Positions 1-8,159 of a DNA stretch of 43,034 nt are shown piece by piece. Numbering within the stretch: position 1 is the first letter of the stretch; each line of letters begins with the position of its first letter. Under the pieces are notes generated by a model. It did no database searches and was not told where the DNA came from. It was given only the letters and a program-made list of their open reading frames with translations. The DNA is from Pseudomonas sp. GM18 (GTDB lineage: Bacteria; Pseudomonadota; Gammaproteobacteria; Pseudomonadales; Pseudomonadaceae), in assembly GCF_000282195.1 (NCBI RefSeq), contig NZ_AKJT01000108.1, forward strand, positions 1-43,034, read 5' to 3'. The position numbers were made by a program, and so were the translations under genes.

Positions 1-1
1 C

Positions 2-850
2 CATGACACCGTTGGCCACTGGCGGCAGGTCGACTCGCCCTTCAACGGGCAGACGGTGTGGAAGGTGGCCGTCGACCCACAGGATGCGCAGCGTATTTTC
101 GTCGGCACCGGTGCGCCGTCGCGTGCCGTGCTGTGGCGCACCCTTGACGGTGGCCAGACCTGGGACCGCGCACCCGTGGATATCCCGGAGTTCTGCGAGG
201 GTGTCAGTCGGCCCCGTTTGCTGGCCTTCGCCTATGACCCGACAGACCGCAACCAGCTATGGTTCGGCCTGGAAGAGGGCGGGTTGTTTCACTCGCGTGA
301 TGGCGGTGATACCTGGACGCGTGTCGATGATCGGCTGCTATGGGACTACAACTCGGATGTTCACAACATTCTGGTGCTGCCTAACCATGGCAACAAAGTC
401 ATCGTGGTGGTGTGCGTCAACGCTGTCTACCGCAGCCTTGATGAAGGCCTGACCTGGACAGGCATCGTGGCTCGCGAAACCTTCGGCCTTTACTACGTGC
501 GCGCCATGAATGCGCCGTTGGGCACGCAAAGCAGCCTGTACCTGAGCATTTCCGACGGCACCCCCGGCACCACCAGCAAGGTCCTGGTCTCCCACGACGC
601 GGCGGTCAGTTGGGAAGTGCTGCCTCTTCCCCAGCAGCCCAATTCCTGCGTCTGGGCCATCGGCATCAACCCGGCTGACCCTCGGCAAGTCCTCGCCGGT
701 ACCAAGTACGGCCACTTGTTCACGTCCGAGAATGGCGGCGAGGGTTGGCAGAAACAGTGGCGTGAGTTCAGTGAAATCGCTGATGTGCTTTGGACGCCCG
801 CTGTGGCGCAGATCAAGGCCGGACACCAGTCCATCGTCAAAAAGAACTGA
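2..850 (+). CDS. BNR/Asp-box repeat protein (5' end outside window)
   Basis: The reading frame is open from the first bases, so the N-terminus lies outside the window. The visible part of about 280 residues carries at least five Asp-box-like turns (LWRTLDGGQTW, LFHSRDGGDTW, VYRSLDEGLTW, VLVSHDAAVSW, LFTSENGGEGW), spaced as in sialidase/YCF48-type beta-propellers. Such proteins are often annotated glycosyl hydrolase, but the repeats only show a propeller fold; no catalytic residues can be assigned. It ends 11 nt before the VOC gene and points the same way, so it is probably the upstream member of the 862-5204 catabolic operon. Its role there is unknown. Localisation cannot be judged without the start. 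Confidence 0.75.
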   Translation, partial: HDTVGHWRQVDSPFNGQTVWKVAVDPQDAQRIFVGTGAPSRAVLWRTLDGGQTWDRAPVDIPEFCEGVSRPRLLAFAYDPTDRNQLWFGLEEGGLFHSRDGGDTWTRVDDRLLWDYNSDVHNILVLPNHGNKVIVVVCVNAVYRSLDEGLTWTGIVARETFGLYYVRAMNAPLGTQSSLYLSISDGTPGTTSKVLVSHDAAVSWEVLPLPQQPNSCVWAIGINPADPRQVLAGTKYGHLFTSENGGEGWQKQWREFSEIADVLWTPAVAQIKAGHQSIVKKN

Positions 851-861
851 GGTATCGCGCG

Positions 862-1311
862 ATGAAAGTCGAAGTCGTTCGTACTCACTTATCGCTATGG
901 GTGAGTGATCCTGATGTGTCGGCACGTTGGTACGCCGACATCCTGGGCATGCATGAAAGTGCCCGGGGCGATAGCTGGGTCATGATGGCGTTTGGTAGCA
1001 AACACCATGACATCGCGTTGATCCGTGCAGCGCCCGGCGCCCATCAAGGGGGCTTGGGGTTACAGCACTACGGATTGGAAATCGCCGGTGATTTCACCAC
1101 CCTGCGCCAGCTCTACGGCATGTTGCTCAGCAAGGGGGTCGAGGTGGTGAAGATCACTGATCACGAAATCGGCAACGGTGTTTACTTCAACGACCCCGAT
1201 GGCAATCGCATGGAATTCTTCCTCGAGACCGAGCACGACGACGCGCGGGGCAAGGCCCGCTTCAAGGCGGCCGGCGCGCCGAGCCGGAATTTTGATCTCG
1301 ACCCACTTTAA
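862..1311 (+). CDS. VOC-family protein, extradiol dioxygenase-like
   Basis: A 149-residue single-module vicinal-oxygen-chelate protein. His9 (in RTHLSLWV), His69 (in LQHYGLE) and Glu118 (in NDPDGNRMEFFLE) sit where extradiol dioxygenases place their two His and one Glu metal ligands, and the YFNDPDGN turn is typical of the family. The ATG at 862 was chosen because GAGGT lies about 8 nt upstream and overlaps the preceding stop codon, which suggests translational coupling. Next to an MhpA-type hydroxylase, a hydrolase and a hydratase, the natural inference is aromatic ring cleavage. Glyoxalase or another VOC activity cannot be excluded, and the protein is shorter than classical two-module catechol 2,3-dioxygenases. 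Confidence 0.85.
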   Translation: MKVEVVRTHLSLWVSDPDVSARWYADILGMHESARGDSWVMMAFGSKHHDIALIRAAPGAHQGGLGLQHYGLEIAGDFTTLRQLYGMLLSKGVEVVKITDHEIGNGVYFNDPDGNRMEFFLETEHDDARGKARFKAAGAPSRNFDLDPL

Positions 1312-1325
1312 GAAGAGAAAATCTG

Positions 1326-1928
1326 ATGAAAGCGCAAAACTTTGCCAGTTACCACATCCGCAAATGGTACAGCTTCACCGAAGAAACGTTGGCCAACGAA
1401 AGCGGACAACTGGCTGACGGTGAGCCGCTGTTCAAGTACGCCGTCGCTGCAGTGATTCACAACCCGTACGCCGGCCGTTACAGCGAGAGCCTGGCCGAGC
1501 TGGTGGAACCGTCGCCGCTGCTGGGTGAAGAGTTCGGTCGACGCATTCAAGAACTGGCCGGTGAGCGCAAGATTGTCAGTTATGGCAAAGCTTGCCTGGT
1601 GGGTAGCCAAGGCGAATACGAGCATGGCAATGCGTTTCTCACCAACCCCGCAGCCGATCCGATCCGGGTTGCTTTAGGCGGGGGAAAATCCTGGGTGCCG
1701 TCCACGGGCAAACGCGGTGGTCCGGGCGCCACGATCGATGTGCCACTGGCGCACAAAGATGCGCTCTACGTGCGTTCGCACTACGACAGCATCTCCCTGT
1801 CCTTTGGTGATGGTCCGTCGCCCGATGAAGTCGTGATCATCTGGGCATTCGCCACTCGTGGCCGATTGCATGCGCGTCTTGGCGGTTTGCAAGCCAAGGA
1901 CATCAAGGGTAACGACGGCCTGGTTTAA
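1326..1928 (+). CDS. DUF1185 / 'amino acid synthesis' family protein
   Basis: A 200-residue cytoplasmic protein matching the small DUF1185 (AA_synth) family in overall sequence: the N-terminal YHIRKWYSFTEET, the AVIHNPYAGRY segment, GKACLVGSQGEYEHGNAF, and the C-terminal EVVIIWAFATRGRLHARLGG. The family name does not rest on a proven reaction. The start has AAGAAGAG 8 nt upstream. It sits between the VOC protein and the alpha/beta hydrolase with gaps of 14 and 29 nt, so it is almost certainly cotranscribed with them. The context argues for a step in catabolism of an aromatic or heteroaromatic compound rather than amino-acid biosynthesis; which step is not shown. Confidence 0.8.
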   Translation: MKAQNFASYHIRKWYSFTEETLANESGQLADGEPLFKYAVAAVIHNPYAGRYSESLAELVEPSPLLGEEFGRRIQELAGERKIVSYGKACLVGSQGEYEHGNAFLTNPAADPIRVALGGGKSWVPSTGKRGGPGATIDVPLAHKDALYVRSHYDSISLSFGDGPSPDEVVIIWAFATRGRLHARLGGLQAKDIKGNDGLV

Positions 1929-1957
1929 GACCCGGTCAACTGCGGGGGAGTATGCCG

Positions 1958-2821
1958 ATGACTGCACAAAGCTGTTACTTCACCACTGGTTCTTCATTGC
2001 GCCTGCATTATCTGCGTTGGGGAAGCGAGCAAGGTATACCGGTGCTGCTCTTGCACGGACTTCGGGCTTACGCTCAAACCTGGGAGTCATTGGTCGAGGC
2101 GTTGGGCGATGGTTACTGCTGCTACGCGCTGGATCAGCGTGGCCGGGGCTTGAGTGACTGGGCACCGAGCACCAGCTATCGAACCGAGTCTTATGTCAGC
2201 GATCTCGAGGATCTGGTGGCACATCTGGGCTTGCAGCGCTTTGTGTTGGTTGGGCACTCCCTTGGCGGCACCAATGCCCTGGAATATGCGCGGTTGAATC
2301 CTGGACGACTGCAGGCATTGATCATCGAGGACATCGGTCCTGGATCGTCGATCAGTGGCGATGGCGCTGCGCGTATTCGTCGCGAGATGAGTCAGACCCC
2401 ACTGCTGTTTCCAGACTGGGAAAGCGCCCGCAGCTTCTGGCGACAATCGCGCCCCGGGTTGTCGGAGCAGGGCCTGGCCTCACGGCTGGCTCACTCCATG
2501 AAAGAAACGGACAACGGCATCGTTTGGCGCCACGATCAGCAGGGCATTGCCCAGGCCCGTCTGAGCATAACGCCTACGGATTTGTGGCCAGCGGTGCGAG
2601 CTCTGGATTGCCCGACGCTGTTTATTCGTGGGGCTCGCTCAGACTTTCTTCCTGCGGCGACGCTTGCGGCGATCAAGTCCGCCAACCCCTTGGCGCAGAC
2701 TGCGCAGATCGCTGACGCCAGCCACTACGTTCATGATGATCAGGGCGAAATGTTCAACCGTGTCGTGTTGCACTACCTCCAGGGGCTGCCTACACAACAA
2801 CTACAAAAAATCGGTGAATGA
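1958..2821 (+). CDS. alpha/beta hydrolase (possible meta-cleavage product hydrolase)
   Basis: A 287-residue alpha/beta hydrolase. Visible are the oxyanion-region HG in LLLHGLRAYAQTW, DQRGRGLSD, the nucleophile elbow GHSLGG with Ser101, and a C-terminal His in ASHYVHDD near residue 256. The ATG at 1958 was preferred over the in-frame ATG at 1952 because GGGGAG at 1945-1950 gives a 7-nt spacing to 1958 but only 1 nt to 1952. The stop overlaps the next start as ATGA. Enzymes of this type (MhpC, BphD and relatives) hydrolyse the C-C bond of ring-cleavage products, which fits the flanking genes, but an esterase or lactonase role remains possible. Confidence 0.85.
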   Translation: MTAQSCYFTTGSSLRLHYLRWGSEQGIPVLLLHGLRAYAQTWESLVEALGDGYCCYALDQRGRGLSDWAPSTSYRTESYVSDLEDLVAHLGLQRFVLVGHSLGGTNALEYARLNPGRLQALIIEDIGPGSSISGDGAARIRREMSQTPLLFPDWESARSFWRQSRPGLSEQGLASRLAHSMKETDNGIVWRHDQQGIAQARLSITPTDLWPAVRALDCPTLFIRGARSDFLPAATLAAIKSANPLAQTAQIADASHYVHDDQGEMFNRVVLHYLQGLPTQQLQKIGE

Positions 2822-4428
2822 CGATGAAGCAGGAGAGAACCCAGGTTGTTATCGTGGGCGGTGGCCCCAACGGGATTACGGCGGCTCATTACATGGGCTT
2901 GTATGGTGTCGACTGCGTCGTATTGGAACTCTCCGACGGCATCCTGCCTTATCCTCGAGCGGTAGGCATGGATGATGAAGCGCTGCGTGTACTGCAGGGC
3001 ATTGGCGTCGCAGAACTCGCGGCGCGCGACATGATTTGCGATGTGCCGTTGCGTTACTACAATGCTCGCGGTGTTTGCTTTGCCGAGGTCAAGCCAAGCA
3101 CCGCCCATTACGGCTGGCCGATGCGCAACATTTTCATGCAGCAGATGCTTGAAGGCACTTTGCGTGAGGCGCTGGGAAAATACCCGGGAGTGGAACTGCG
3201 CCAGGGGCATGAGATGCTCGACCTGGTGCAGGACGACCAGGGCGTGACCTTGCAGGTTCGGGACGCCTCGGGTGAACAATACCAGTTGCACGCCCAGTAT
3301 GTGATCGGCGCCGATGGTGGACGCTCAAGCGTGCGTAAGAAGCTCGGTATCGAGTTGTTGGGCATGACCCACCCACGCAAATGGGTGGTGGTGGACACTC
3401 GCAACGACCAGCTTGATGCGCCTTACACCGCATTGCATGCCGACCCGCAACGTCCCTTCGTTTGTATCTACTTGCCATACCGGCAACGTCGATGGGAGTT
3501 CATGCTGCTGGAGGGCGAGGATGAGACGCAGATGTGCGAAGAGGCGACTATCCGGACACTGATTCGTGGGCATATCGGCGACGCGGAAGAACAGTTGGAT
3601 ATCGTCCGCATCCGGGCCTATACGCACAACTCTCGGGTCGCCGCTCGATTTGTCGAAGGGCGCGTTGCCTTGGTGGGGGATGCCGCACACATTTCGCCGC
3701 CATGGGCCGGGCAGGGGCTCAACTCAGGCTTGCGCGATGTCGCCAACGTGGTCTGGAAACTGGCCGCCATCATCCAGGGACGGGCCAACGCCTCCATTCT
3801 TTCCAGCTACGATCTGGAACGTCGTGGTCATGCCACGGACCTGATCGGCCTGGCCGATAACATGGGAGCGGTGTTAGGGCTGACCAATCCGCTGATGGCG
3901 GGGGTCCGTGATTGGTTGTTTCAGGCCGTCAACACGGTGGATAACCTGCGCTCACACCTGCTGGAGTTCAAGTTCAAACCCAAAGCGACCATCACCAAAG
4001 GGTTGGTTTATCACGAGCGAGCAGAGTTGCTCGAAGGTGATCTGGTCGGCCAATTATTCGTGCAACCCTATGTAGAAGATGCACTGGGACGCAAGCGACG
4101 ACTGGATGAAGTACTCGGCGACTCTTACGCGGTGCTCGGTTATCGGGTCAATCCGAGAGAGCACCTCAGCGAAGCGTCGGCAGCCTACTGGGCGCGCTGG
4201 AACACGCAGTTCATTCAGGTCAATCGCTCACGCAGCGGCGAACGTAATCAACCGCTCACCAGTGTGGGAGCCATCAGTGTGGAGGATGTTGATAATCGTC
4301 TGGGTGATTGGTTCTCCACGGTACGAGACTGCATTGTCGTCGTGCGCCCTGACCGTTTTGTCGCGGCCATCACTACGCCTGAACGGCTGGATAGCGTGCT
4401 CGTCAAACTCGCCAGGCAGTTGTCATGA
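2818..4428 (+). CDS. FAD-dependent MhpA-type aromatic hydroxylase
   Basis: A 536-residue class A flavoprotein monooxygenase. The N-terminal dinucleotide-binding motif GGGPNG is at residues 14-19, followed by the strand ending CVVLELSD. The second FAD motif is GDAAH near residues 286-290 with the PPWAGQGLNSGLRD segment after it, and a thioredoxin-like C-terminal domain follows, as in the 3-(3-hydroxyphenyl)propionate hydroxylase group. The predicted job is NAD(P)H- and O2-dependent ortho-hydroxylation of a phenolic ring to make the catechol for ring cleavage. Both ends overlap neighbours by 4 nt, a sign of tight coupling. A second ATG at 2824 is possible. The true substrate is not deducible from sequence. 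Confidence 0.88.
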   Translation: MTMKQERTQVVIVGGGPNGITAAHYMGLYGVDCVVLELSDGILPYPRAVGMDDEALRVLQGIGVAELAARDMICDVPLRYYNARGVCFAEVKPSTAHYGWPMRNIFMQQMLEGTLREALGKYPGVELRQGHEMLDLVQDDQGVTLQVRDASGEQYQLHAQYVIGADGGRSSVRKKLGIELLGMTHPRKWVVVDTRNDQLDAPYTALHADPQRPFVCIYLPYRQRRWEFMLLEGEDETQMCEEATIRTLIRGHIGDAEEQLDIVRIRAYTHNSRVAARFVEGRVALVGDAAHISPPWAGQGLNSGLRDVANVVWKLAAIIQGRANASILSSYDLERRGHATDLIGLADNMGAVLGLTNPLMAGVRDWLFQAVNTVDNLRSHLLEFKFKPKATITKGLVYHERAELLEGDLVGQLFVQPYVEDALGRKRRLDEVLGDSYAVLGYRVNPREHLSEASAAYWARWNTQFIQVNRSRSGERNQPLTSVGAISVEDVDNRLGDWFSTVRDCIVVVRPDRFVAAITTPERLDSVLVKLARQLS

Positions 4429-5204
4429 GCCAGAATAAAATTTTGATCACGCGGCTGCGCAATGCGACCCGGTCGGCTGTCGCCTTGCCGCCAATGGGTC
4501 ATGAAGCACTCGACGTACTCGACGGTTATTTTCTTCAGTGCCTGGCACTGCAGCAGCGCTTGATCTCAGGAGAGAAGTTGACCGGGTGGAAGGTTGCATT
4601 TTCCGGCGCAGCTGCCCAGAAGCGCTTTGGTCTTAACGAACCGGTGTTTGGTGCATTGACCGATGTCATGCGTGTCGAGGCGCAAGGCTCCGTTGATCTG
4701 GCGCTATTGATTCAACCGAAACTGGAAGTTGAACTGGCTTTTGTCGTGGGCCATTCACTGACTCCAGGGGACTACAGCGATGATGAGATCCTGGCCGCCA
4801 TCGCCGAAGTCGCGCCGGCATTTGAGATTGCCGACTGTCGCTGGGAGGGCTGGAGTTTTGGTGCCGGGGCTTTTCTTGCCGACAACGCAGCGGCGGGATT
4901 CTACTGCATGGGTCAAATCCAGAAATTTGATCCGGTTCAACACGCCAGTGTGACCTATAGCCTGGAAAGCGAAGGAATGATGCACGGGGGCGGTGATACT
5001 GAAGAGCGAGAGGATACGCCGTTGGTAAACCTGTGTTGGCTGATTCGGCGATTGCTGGCAGACGGTCATCCGCTTGAAGCCGGACAGGTGATCTTGTCCG
5101 GCGCTCTATTGCCACCGATGAATATCCAGCCTACCCGGTATCGGCTACACATGCTTGGCACGGAATTGGCTTTAAGCTTCAAGGCGCCTTCCGGCGCAAC
5201 CTGA
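4425..5204 (+). CDS. 2-keto-4-pentenoate hydratase / oxalocrotonate decarboxylase-type enzyme
   Basis: A 259-residue member of the MhpD/fumarylacetoacetate-hydrolase superfamily. Family features are GEKLTGWKVAFSG, PVFGALTD, the acidic metal-binding stretch PKLEVELAFVVG followed by EVAPAFEIADCRW, and the late LSGALLPP motif (LSGA(L/P) type). These enzymes hydrate 2-hydroxypenta-2,4-dienoate or decarboxylate 4-oxalocrotonate in the lower meta pathway. It starts within the stop of the hydroxylase gene (ATGAG overlap) and is the last enzyme gene of the operon. No aldolase or acetaldehyde dehydrogenase (MhpE/MhpF) follows, so the product must be handled elsewhere or the pathway is not classical. 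Confidence 0.85.
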   Translation: MSQNKILITRLRNATRSAVALPPMGHEALDVLDGYFLQCLALQQRLISGEKLTGWKVAFSGAAAQKRFGLNEPVFGALTDVMRVEAQGSVDLALLIQPKLEVELAFVVGHSLTPGDYSDDEILAAIAEVAPAFEIADCRWEGWSFGAGAFLADNAAAGFYCMGQIQKFDPVQHASVTYSLESEGMMHGGGDTEEREDTPLVNLCWLIRRLLADGHPLEAGQVILSGALLPPMNIQPTRYRLHMLGTELALSFKAPSGAT

Positions 5205-5281
5205 CTGACTCTACTGTCATGGATGATCGAGCACTCGAGTATTTGCCGATAAAAAATCACGGCATCTGAGGAAAGATGATC

Positions 5282-6226
5282 ATGTTCACCGAAGTTCGTA
5301 CGTTCAACGATCCTCAAAAACATGCTGGTTCCATCCTCGGCTGGCAACAGATTTACGACCAGTTGGGGCGTGGCTGTCTTTCCAGCGAGCTGAAGCAGGT
5401 TTCGGCGGACCGCTTCCAGATTTTTCAGGAGGTTTTGGACAAGCGTATTGTCCAGCACGGCTGTGCTCCGAAAGGACGCTTTTGCATCGCCATGTCGCTA
5501 GGTTCCGGCAATGCTCCGGTCGTACAAGGGCACCAAGTAGGGGCACATAGCGTGGTGCTGCTGCGTGATGGCGAGGAGTTTGTCTTGCACGCGCCAGAGG
5601 GTACTCATTTTTTTGCGGTTAACGTCGACACTGTCAGGTTTGCAAAACTGGCCGCGCTCGAACTCTCGAACGATCAGCTCATACGCTTGAAGAGGGTGCC
5701 GCAGATCAACGTCGATGACGCCGTTTTACTACGCGTGCAGCAACGGATACATCCGCTGTTTCGCCACCTGCTGGAACAGAAGGGCGCAATCAGTGCCGCT
5801 TCGGAAAAAATGCTTGAAGACACGCTGCACAACGCCCTCCTTGATCTTTTCAGCAACGCCTCGGATGAAGTGCGCTGTCGTCGGAGCAACTTTGCCGTCA
5901 GCGCCTACCTGGTCAAAAGATGCCAAGAGTTGGCTGATGCCAGCGGTGACACGCCGTTGAGTATCCTTGATCTGTGTGAACAATTGCGTGTCAGCCGCAG
6001 AACGTTGCAGAACAGTTTTCAGGCGGTCACCGGCACGCGTCCGGTCGAGTATCTGAGGAACCTGCGACTCAATGCCGTTCGCCGTCGTTTGATCACCACA
6101 CACGCTGCAGAGATCAATGTCGGAGAGATTGCCGTCGAGATGGGTTTTTTTCACCTGAGCCACTTCGCCGCTCATTACCGGGCATTGTTCGGGGAGTCGC
6201 CTTCGGACACGCTCAGGGCGACGTGA
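5282..6226 (+). CDS. AraC-family regulator, EutR-like
   Basis: About 314 residues. The segment ILGWQQIYDQLGRGCLSSEL closely recalls the EutR subgroup of AraC regulators, and the C-terminus has the two helix-turn-helix units (ILDLCEQLRVSRRTLQNSFQ and VGEIAVEMGFFHLSHFAAHY). It lies 77 nt after the hydratase gene on the same strand and is the obvious local regulator of the aromatic operon, with an effector likely to be a substrate or intermediate. GAGG at 5268-5271 is 10 nt from ATG 5282 and 4 nt from the in-frame ATG at 5276, so either start is possible; 5282 is slightly favoured. Confidence 0.87.
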   Translation: MFTEVRTFNDPQKHAGSILGWQQIYDQLGRGCLSSELKQVSADRFQIFQEVLDKRIVQHGCAPKGRFCIAMSLGSGNAPVVQGHQVGAHSVVLLRDGEEFVLHAPEGTHFFAVNVDTVRFAKLAALELSNDQLIRLKRVPQINVDDAVLLRVQQRIHPLFRHLLEQKGAISAASEKMLEDTLHNALLDLFSNASDEVRCRRSNFAVSAYLVKRCQELADASGDTPLSILDLCEQLRVSRRTLQNSFQAVTGTRPVEYLRNLRLNAVRRRLITTHAAEINVGEIAVEMGFFHLSHFAAHYRALFGESPSDTLRAT

Positions 6227-6227
6227 A

Positions 6228-6560
6228 ACCCTGCGTGATAGCGCTTCCAGACACGTACACGATCAAGGCTTTCCAAGCCATCTGGCACCATTGCCCGATT
6301 GCTTAAGTGAGCTACTTGGTCCTGCCGCGATTCTGTGGCGCTTTAATGTAGCGCTCAGTGATCTTGCCTATGCCGGCATGTTTTATCACCTGCTGCTCTC
6401 CGCTTTAGCACACCTGGGTGTTCGCAAGCCCAAAGGCTCTCTCCCGGCAGTTGTAGGATTCATCCTCCTGGTCGCCTCCTTCATGACACAAAACGCTGTT
6501 CGCGATCTTCCGTCGCCTTACGCACCGCCGACGGCGGTAATCCAGACGCCTCTTGAATAA
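6228..6560 (+). pseudogene. DoxX-like membrane protein, N-terminally truncated
   Basis: The frame HDQGFPSHLAPLPD, ELLGPAAILW, LSDLAYAGMFYHLLLSALAHLG, then a last hydrophobic segment VVGFILLVASFMTQNA, aligns by eye with the second to fourth membrane helices of DoxX-like proteins of about 130 residues. The first helix and its start codon are absent. The recognisable homology begins immediately after the AraC stop codon and no good start or Shine-Dalgarno precedes it. TTG at 6291 could start an 89-residue product. I read it as a remnant left by a deletion that joined the AraC gene to the middle of a doxX-like gene. Confidence 0.6.
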
Positions 6561-6571
6561 AGGAGATCTAT

Positions 6572-6793
6572 ATGACTCGACTCAGTGGAAAAGTGGCCAT
6601 TGTCACCGGTGCCGGCCGTGGCATCGGCCGAGCCATCGCCAAGCTTTTTGCGGTGCAAGGTGCGATGGTGGCGGTTGTTTCACGCACGGCTGAAAATGTC
6701 GATCAGGTGGTTGTCGATATCCAGGCCGCGGGCGGCATCGCTCTCGGAGTCGTCTGCGATATCGCTGATCCTGATCAAGACAGCGCACGCTGA
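6572..6793 (+). pseudogene. short-chain dehydrogenase/reductase, C-terminally truncated
   Basis: The gene has a good Shine-Dalgarno (AAGGAG, 6560-6565) and starts like a normal SDR: GKVAIVTGAGRGIGRAIAKLF (glycine-rich cofactor motif), AVVSRTAENVDQ, then CDIADPDQ. It stops after 73 residues instead of about 250. The NNAG strand, catalytic Ser and YxxxK are all missing, so it cannot be a working SDR. The reading frame ends close to a terminator hairpin at 6829, suggesting that a deletion removed the rest of the gene. It probably formed a small operon with the broken doxX-like gene just upstream. Confidence 0.75.
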
Positions 6794-6828
6794 TTTTACC
6801 GAGCGGCTCCGGACGTTTGCGCCACCGA

Positions 6829-6866
6829 AACCACAAGAAACGCCTTGGCGCGTCTTGTGGTTTTTT
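6829..6866 (+). terminator. Rho-independent terminator after the SDR remnant
   Basis: AACCACAAGA (6829-6838) pairs perfectly with TCTTGTGGTT (6853-6862), with an inner CGCC/GGCG hairpin in the loop and a run of six T at 6861-6866. It faces the plus strand and overlaps the stop codon of the convergent MFS gene (stop at 6866-6868), so it may serve both directions, although the minus-strand T run is weak. Confidence 0.8.
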
Positions 6867-8074
6867 CAAGCGATGTTCACCGATGCAACAGGCTCCCGCG
6901 AGGCTGCGCGTGCAGCCAGGAAGGCAAGCACAGCCGCCATGCCCAGCAATGCAGCGCTCAACTCGAAGGTCGCTCGATAACCGCTTGAATCAAAGACCAG
7001 CCCGCCAACGGTTGCCCCCGATGCAATGGCCAGTTGAATGATCGCCACCATTAAGCCGCCTCCCGCTTCAGCAGCCTCTGGCAATGTTCTGGCCAGCCAT
7101 GTCCACCATCCCACCGGTGCAGCCGTTGCAACCAATCCCCAGAGGCCCAACAAGACAGTCGTGGTTGCGGCCGAACTGCCGAACGAAACCAGCGCCAGTG
7201 CCATCACCGCCATCAAGATCGGGATGACGATGAGGGTACGATGCAGGCCATTTTTCAAGAATGGTTCAATCAGGAAGGTTCCCGCGAAGCCCGCCAGACC
7301 CAAGACGAGCAACATCAGCGACAGTATGGAAACACTGACGTGCGTGACCGTTTCAAGGAAGGGGCGCAAATAGGTAAACAGCATGAACTGCCCCATGAAA
7401 AAAACACTGACTGCCCCCATGCCTGACGCAATCGGCAGGCTTTTCATCAACCTGAAGACATTTCCAGTGCCTGAACGGTTCTGCGACTTCATCGCTGGAA
7501 GGCTAAACAGAAGCCAGACAGAGGCGACTATCGCGACCGGGATGACGCACAGGAATGCGCCGCGCCAGCCGATCAAGGCGCCGAGAAAACTGCCCATGGG
7601 GGCTGCAATCACTGTCGCCAGAGCGTTGCCACCGTTGACGATTGCCATTGCGCGAGTGATCTGGTCATCAGGCACCAGGCGCATGGCGGTTGCCGCCGAC
7701 AGTGACCAGAAGCCGCCTATCGCCACACCGATCAACGCGCGGCCGATCATGAACACCCAGTAGTTCGGCGCGAATGCAACCACTGTTCCGGAAAGGATCA
7801 TCAACAGTGTCAGTGAAAGGAGCAGCGGTTTGCGCTCGACCCGCGCAGCCACCGAAGCAGTCAGGAGGCTGGCAAACAGCGCAACCAACCCAGAGACAGA
7901 AATGCCCTGGCCCGCTTGCCCCTCGGTGATATGCAAGTCGGCAGCAATCGGCGTCAGCAGGCTGACGGGCATGAATTCCGATGCCACCAGGACGAACGCA
8001 GCGAGCGACATGGCGAATACGGCGCCCCACGATTGTTCAGTGCTCCGGTGGGCTGGGAGGGAGTGACGGGTCAT
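6866..8074 (-). CDS. MFS exporter, NepI-like (DHA1)
   Basis: A 402-residue twelve-helix major facilitator. The N-terminal half reads very like E. coli NepI (purine ribonucleoside exporter): EFMPVSLLTPIAADL, ITEGQAGQGISVSG, GRALIGVAIGGFWSLSAATAMRLVP, and IAAPMGSFLGALIGWRGAF. The start at 8074 has AGGAC about 9 nt upstream; upstream in-frame ATG or GTG codons would add an unlikely 28-residue tail. It follows the exported alpha/beta hydrolase on the same strand (85-nt gap) and is probably cotranscribed with it. Substrate is not certain; export of a nucleoside-like compound or drug is inferred only from the family. Confidence 0.85.
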   Translation of the reverse strand: MTRHSLPAHRSTEQSWGAVFAMSLAAFVLVASEFMPVSLLTPIAADLHITEGQAGQGISVSGLVALFASLLTASVAARVERKPLLLSLTLLMILSGTVVAFAPNYWVFMIGRALIGVAIGGFWSLSAATAMRLVPDDQITRAMAIVNGGNALATVIAAPMGSFLGALIGWRGAFLCVIPVAIVASVWLLFSLPAMKSQNRSGTGNVFRLMKSLPIASGMGAVSVFFMGQFMLFTYLRPFLETVTHVSVSILSLMLLVLGLAGFAGTFLIEPFLKNGLHRTLIVIPILMAVMALALVSFGSSAATTTVLLGLWGLVATAAPVGWWTWLARTLPEAAEAGGGLMVAIIQLAIASGATVGGLVFDSSGYRATFELSAALLGMAAVLAFLAARAASREPVASVNIA

Positions 8075-8159
8075 TGATTGAGTCCTGTATTGCGCGAAGC
8101 GTCTCGGCCCCGGGAACGAGGCCACGAGCCAACCGGTGCCCGACCGGGGCACCGGCAAG

